Positions 61,513-64,000 of a DNA stretch of 64,000 nt are shown here, piece after piece. Source of the DNA: Nocardia grenadensis NBRC 108939 (GTDB lineage: Bacteria > Actinomycetota > Actinomycetes > Mycobacteriales > Mycobacteriaceae); contig NZ_BDCJ01000018.1 of assembly GCF_001613445.1 (NCBI RefSeq), positions 124,001-188,000 on the forward strand, in the 5' to 3' direction. The position numbers and the translations under genes were made by a program. Under the pieces are notes generated by a model. It was not told where the DNA came from. It saw nothing but the letters and a program-made list of their open reading frames with translations, and made no database searches. Within the stretch, counting starts at the first letter, position 1; the number at the start of each line of letters is the position of its first letter.

Positions 61513-62360
61513 TCGGCGCTCCTTCCGGAGTCGTTCGGTGCGTCCGTTGCGGGCTGCGCAACGGTTGAAGGTGAAGCATGCTTCGGTCGATCGGTGGCCG
61601 CCGTGGGCAGCACCGTCAGTGGTACATGGGTGGTGCAGGCGCAGTCACCGTTGGCGATGGTGGCCAAGCGCTGCACATGGGTGCCGAGGACCTCCCGGAA
61701 GGCCGCGAGTTCGGCCTCGCACAGTTCGGGGAATTCCTCGGCGACATGAGCGACCGGGCAGTGGTGCTGGCAGATCTGCACACCCGCGCCCACCCGGCGG
61801 GTACTCGCGGCGAACCCCGCGTCCGAGAGCGCCGTGGCGATCTCCTCGGCCTTGGCGGCCGTACCCGCTCGCGCGGAATCGTCCCCGGTGGTGGACTCCG
61901 CCGCCGGCTCCGCGCCGTGGCCGGGGAGCGGTTCGATCCCGTCGACCAGGGTGCGGGCGCGTTTGCGGGCGAATTCGGTGACCGCTTCCTCGCCGCCGAT
62001 CTCCCGCAACTGCCGGATGGCCGCACCGGCGAGATCGTCGTAGGCGTGCCCGAGCATGCCGCGCCCGGCCGCGGTGAGCTGGTACTGCTTGGCCGGCCGT
62101 CCGCGACCCTTCTGCTGCCAGGGCGCCGACCGTCCGGCGCGCGCCTGCCCCGATTCGATGAGCGCGTCCAGATGCCGGCGTACACCGGCGGGCGCCAGGC
62201 CCAGGGCACCACCTATCGCGGTCGCGGTGATCGGTCCCTCCTCCAGCAGCAGCCGGACGATCGCGGCGCGAGTATGCCCTTCGCCGCCGGTCGCGGGCAC
62301 GCCGACGGACCCGGGGCCGGCCCGGTGACCAGCCCTTTCGTCCACATTCGGCAAACCCAT
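61509..62360 (-). CDS. sufR: Fe–S-sensing repressor SufR
   Basis: A 283-residue winged-helix regulator. DNA-binding part: GHTRAAIVRLLLEEGPITATAIGGALGLAPAGVRRHLDALIESG. The Fe–S ligands are in QICQHHCPVAHVAEEFPELC and, 20 residues on, GDCACTTHVP. It represses the suf operon when its cluster is intact. The ATG at 62360 is one option; a GTG at 62369 is in frame, and both lie at the operator. First gene of the minus-strand suf operon, as Rv1460 in M. tuberculosis. Confidence 0.92.
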   Translation of the reverse strand: MGLPNVDERAGHRAGPGSVGVPATGGEGHTRAAIVRLLLEEGPITATAIGGALGLAPAGVRRHLDALIESGQARAGRSAPWQQKGRGRPAKQYQLTAAGRGMLGHAYDDLAGAAIRQLREIGGEEAVTEFARKRARTLVDGIEPLPGHGAEPAAESTTGDDSARAGTAAKAEEIATALSDAGFAASTRRVGAGVQICQHHCPVAHVAEEFPELCEAELAAFREVLGTHVQRLATIANGDCACTTHVPLTVLPTAATDRPKHASPSTVAQPATDAPNDSGRSAE

Positions 62361-62842
62361 AGTTTTCACAACATCAGTGTGGCGGAATTCGTTCCCGAAA
62401 TCTAATAAGGGTGCCCTGAGCAGGTGGGTCGTCCGCTGCGGCGGCGCCGGACATGAATTGCCGAAATAGCCTGCTCGGGCGAGAAAGCGCCGTTCTTGCC
62501 TCTCCTGCCGGATCAGGGCAGTGATGTGCTTCACTGCGCTGGAGGTCCGGGCGGATCCGCGACACCGCGCCGGAGAAGTTGCTGCCCGGCTGCGCCCCGT
62601 CCTGTCCTCTGCCCGACCGAATGGTCCACCGGGCCCACCGCACCGCGCGTCGGGAAGTCCCGCGCGGATCTCCACCGGCGCCGGAAATCGCGCGCCCGGC
62701 GCCGGACACCCCCGGTAGCCAGAAGATGTCCGGACCGGAACCGGCGCCGCGGCCACCGGTCGGCCCGCGGCCGGCGCGCCGGCCCGCCCGCGCGTGATGC
62801 CGCGACCCGGGCACCGGCAGCGCCCCCGGCGAACTAGTCTCG
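62361..62842. other. Intergenic region between divergent sufR and mptB
   Basis: Apart from the SufR operator, no gene is supported in 482 bases. The left part is AT-richer (ATTAGATTTCGGG on minus) and probably carries the suf promoter. TAGTCT at 62835–62840 would serve as the -10 of mptB. Confidence 0.5.
62366..62380 (-). promoter_or_regulatory. SufR operator
   Basis: On the minus strand the sequence is ACACT-GATGT-TGTGA, which fits the ACACT-N5-TGTGA site I recall as that reported for mycobacterial SufR. It ends 6 bases before the sufR ATG, so the bound repressor would cover the start of the transcript. Confidence 0.65.
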
Positions 62843-64000
62843 GTGACCGTGGCAGGACAGGCAGGCGCCCCGGGCGCAGTGGCGTCGCGCGGGCAGCGCG
62901 CACTGAAACTGGTGCGGCGCGCCCTCGGACTCGATGTCCCACCCTCGGATCACACCATCGCGGTCCTGCACAGCGACGAATCCGAGGTTCCGGGGCTCGA
63001 CCGCCGGGAGCGGGCGCAACTGGACCGGATCCGGCTGATGGGCGCCACCGGCACCGTGCTCATGGCGATCAGCGCTCTCGGTATCGGCGCCCAGCCAGTC
63101 CATCAGAATCCGACCTCGGGAATGCGGGTCCTGGGCATTTTCGCGCGGGCGCACACCGGATCCCTGGCCATGTGCATGGTCGGCACGGTGACCGTGGTGC
63201 TGGCATGGCTGCTGCTCGGGCGGTTCGCCGTCGGCGGGATCGGCGGTTCGCCACGGCACCGGCTCACCCGGCGCCAGTTCGACCGCACCCTGCTGTTGTG
63301 GATCATCCCGCTGTGCGTGGCGCCGCCGATGTTCAGCAACGACGTCTATTCCTATCTGGCGCAGAGCGAGATCGCCGCCCGCGGGATCGATCCGTACCTG
63401 GAGGGCCCCGTCGCCGGGCTCGGTATCGACAATGTGCTGACCAACAATGTTCCCAACATCTGGCGCGAGACGCCCGCGCCCTACGGACCGCTATTCCTGT
63501 GGATCGGGCACGGAATCGCCGAGCTCACCGGGGAGAACATCCTGGCGGGGGTCTGGGTGCACCGGCTGCTGGCGCTGGCGGGTGTGGCGCTGATCGTCTG
63601 GGCGCTGCCGCGCCTGTCCGTGCGCTGCGGGGTGGCGCCGGTGAGCGCGCTGTGGCTGGGTGCGGCGAACCCTCTGGTCCTGTTCCATCTGATCGGCGGG
63701 GTGCACAACGACGCGCTCATGCTCGGTCTGATGCTGGCCGGCCTGGAGTTCATGCTGCGCGCGATCCACGGGGTGCCCGGCGACGGCGGGCCGCCGCCGC
63801 TGGACGGCCGCGGCTGGGCGCTACTGGTGGGCGGGGCGGTCGTGATCAGCCTGTCGTCCTCGGTGAAGGTCACCTCGATCATCGCGCTGGGCTTCGCGGG
63901 AATGGCCCTGGCCCGCCGCTGGGGGCCAGGGCTGCGGCCGATCCTGACCGCGGCCGGGCTGCTCGGCTTGATCGCGGTGGTGGTCACCGTGGTGATCAGC
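62843..64000 (+). CDS. mptB: Alpha-1,6-mannosyltransferase MptB, 3' end outside window
   Basis: A GT-C glycosyltransferase of the MptA/MptB family; 386 residues are visible and the frame is still open at the edge. It uses polyprenol-phosphate-mannose to build the alpha-1,6-mannan core of lipomannan and lipoarabinomannan. Early segments: LDRIRLMGATGTVLMAISALG, then SNDVYSYLAQSEIAARGIDPY with the catalytic acid in NDVYSY, AANPLVLFHLIGGVHNDALMLGLM. At least seven membrane helices are present. GTG 62843 or GTG 62849; with TAGTCT at 62835–62840, the second would give a leaderless transcript. The divergent neighbour is sufR, the same order as Rv1459c–Rv1460. Confidence 0.9.
   Translation, partial: MTVAGQAGAPGAVASRGQRALKLVRRALGLDVPPSDHTIAVLHSDESEVPGLDRRERAQLDRIRLMGATGTVLMAISALGIGAQPVHQNPTSGMRVLGIFARAHTGSLAMCMVGTVTVVLAWLLLGRFAVGGIGGSPRHRLTRRQFDRTLLLWIIPLCVAPPMFSNDVYSYLAQSEIAARGIDPYLEGPVAGLGIDNVLTNNVPNIWRETPAPYGPLFLWIGHGIAELTGENILAGVWVHRLLALAGVALIVWALPRLSVRCGVAPVSALWLGAANPLVLFHLIGGVHNDALMLGLMLAGLEFMLRAIHGVPGDGGPPPLDGRGWALLVGGAVVISLSSSVKVTSIIALGFAGMALARRWGPGLRPILTAAGLLGLIAVVVTVVIS

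Noticed and set aside
1..64000. Mobile elements, CRISPR arrays, tRNA or rRNA genes
   Set aside because: No transposase of an insertion sequence, no terminal repeats, no spaced direct repeats and no tRNA-like cloverleaf were seen; the Rpn protein is not an insertion-sequence transposase.

Overview
The window is high-GC actinobacterial DNA, most likely from Nocardia or a close relative in the Mycobacteriales. The reasons are a mycobacterial-type mptB–sufR–sufBDCSUT block, mycofactocin genes, a conservon with cytochromes P450, an F420-type luciferase-like oxidoreductase, an Acg-type nitroreductase, DUF397/DUF5753 and DUF5313 proteins, frequent GTG/TTG starts and ATGA overlaps. No rRNA, tRNA, CRISPR array, insertion sequence or prophage was seen.

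Layout. 1–3046: a sugar-type ABC ATPase between two paralogous double NTF2/SnoaL-like proteins (the first cut by the window edge). 3040–5511: a LysR regulator divergent from an amidase. 5839–6981: a frame-broken DUF1269 gene and a small membrane protein. 7216–13421: a PucR-type regulator, class II HMG-CoA reductase, HMG-CoA lyase, a two-helix membrane protein and a TctA-family permease, which together look like a mevalonate uptake and degradation locus. 13837–15165: a stand-alone histidinol-dehydrogenase-family gene. 15258–21686: an accessory stretch with small unknowns, a decayed DUF5753 regulator beside DUF397, an Rpn nuclease, an SDR, and TetR, HxlR and OhrR-like regulators with clear operators. 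21998–24616: rifampin phosphotransferase. 24693–27958: an acyltransferase and class I fumarase.

28411–31183 carries mftD and mftE opposite mftR, without the rest of the mycofactocin pathway. 31197–36372 is a stressosome operon (rsbR, rsbS, rsbT, rsbX, an RsbU-type phosphatase fused to a kinase domain, and an RsbV-like antagonist) behind a promoter that fits the sigma-B/sigma-F consensus. No sigma factor is present. 36444–45489 holds an F420-type oxidoreductase, a cyclodeaminase-like protein, a small cysteine-containing protein, a translationally coupled glycosyltransferase/debranching-enzyme pair, an L,D-transpeptidase, a proline-rich membrane protein and an Acg-type oxidoreductase.

45502–55112 (minus) is a conservon: histidine-kinase-like CvnA, roadblock CvnB, DUF742 CvnC and GTPase CvnD, followed by five P450-family genes. 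Three of these lack the otherwise near-universal K-helix ExxR arginine, as in the Streptomyces CYP157 family. A perfect 38-bp palindrome lies upstream. 55935–62360 (minus) is the suf operon for Fe–S cluster assembly, headed by its repressor sufR, with a SufR-type operator at the first start codon. The divergent mannosyltransferase mptB runs off the right edge.

The best candidates for new biology are the mevalonate locus with its unusual transporter pair, the conservon with three ExxR-less P450s, the separated mycofactocin genes, and the stressosome operon with its putative stress-sigma promoter.
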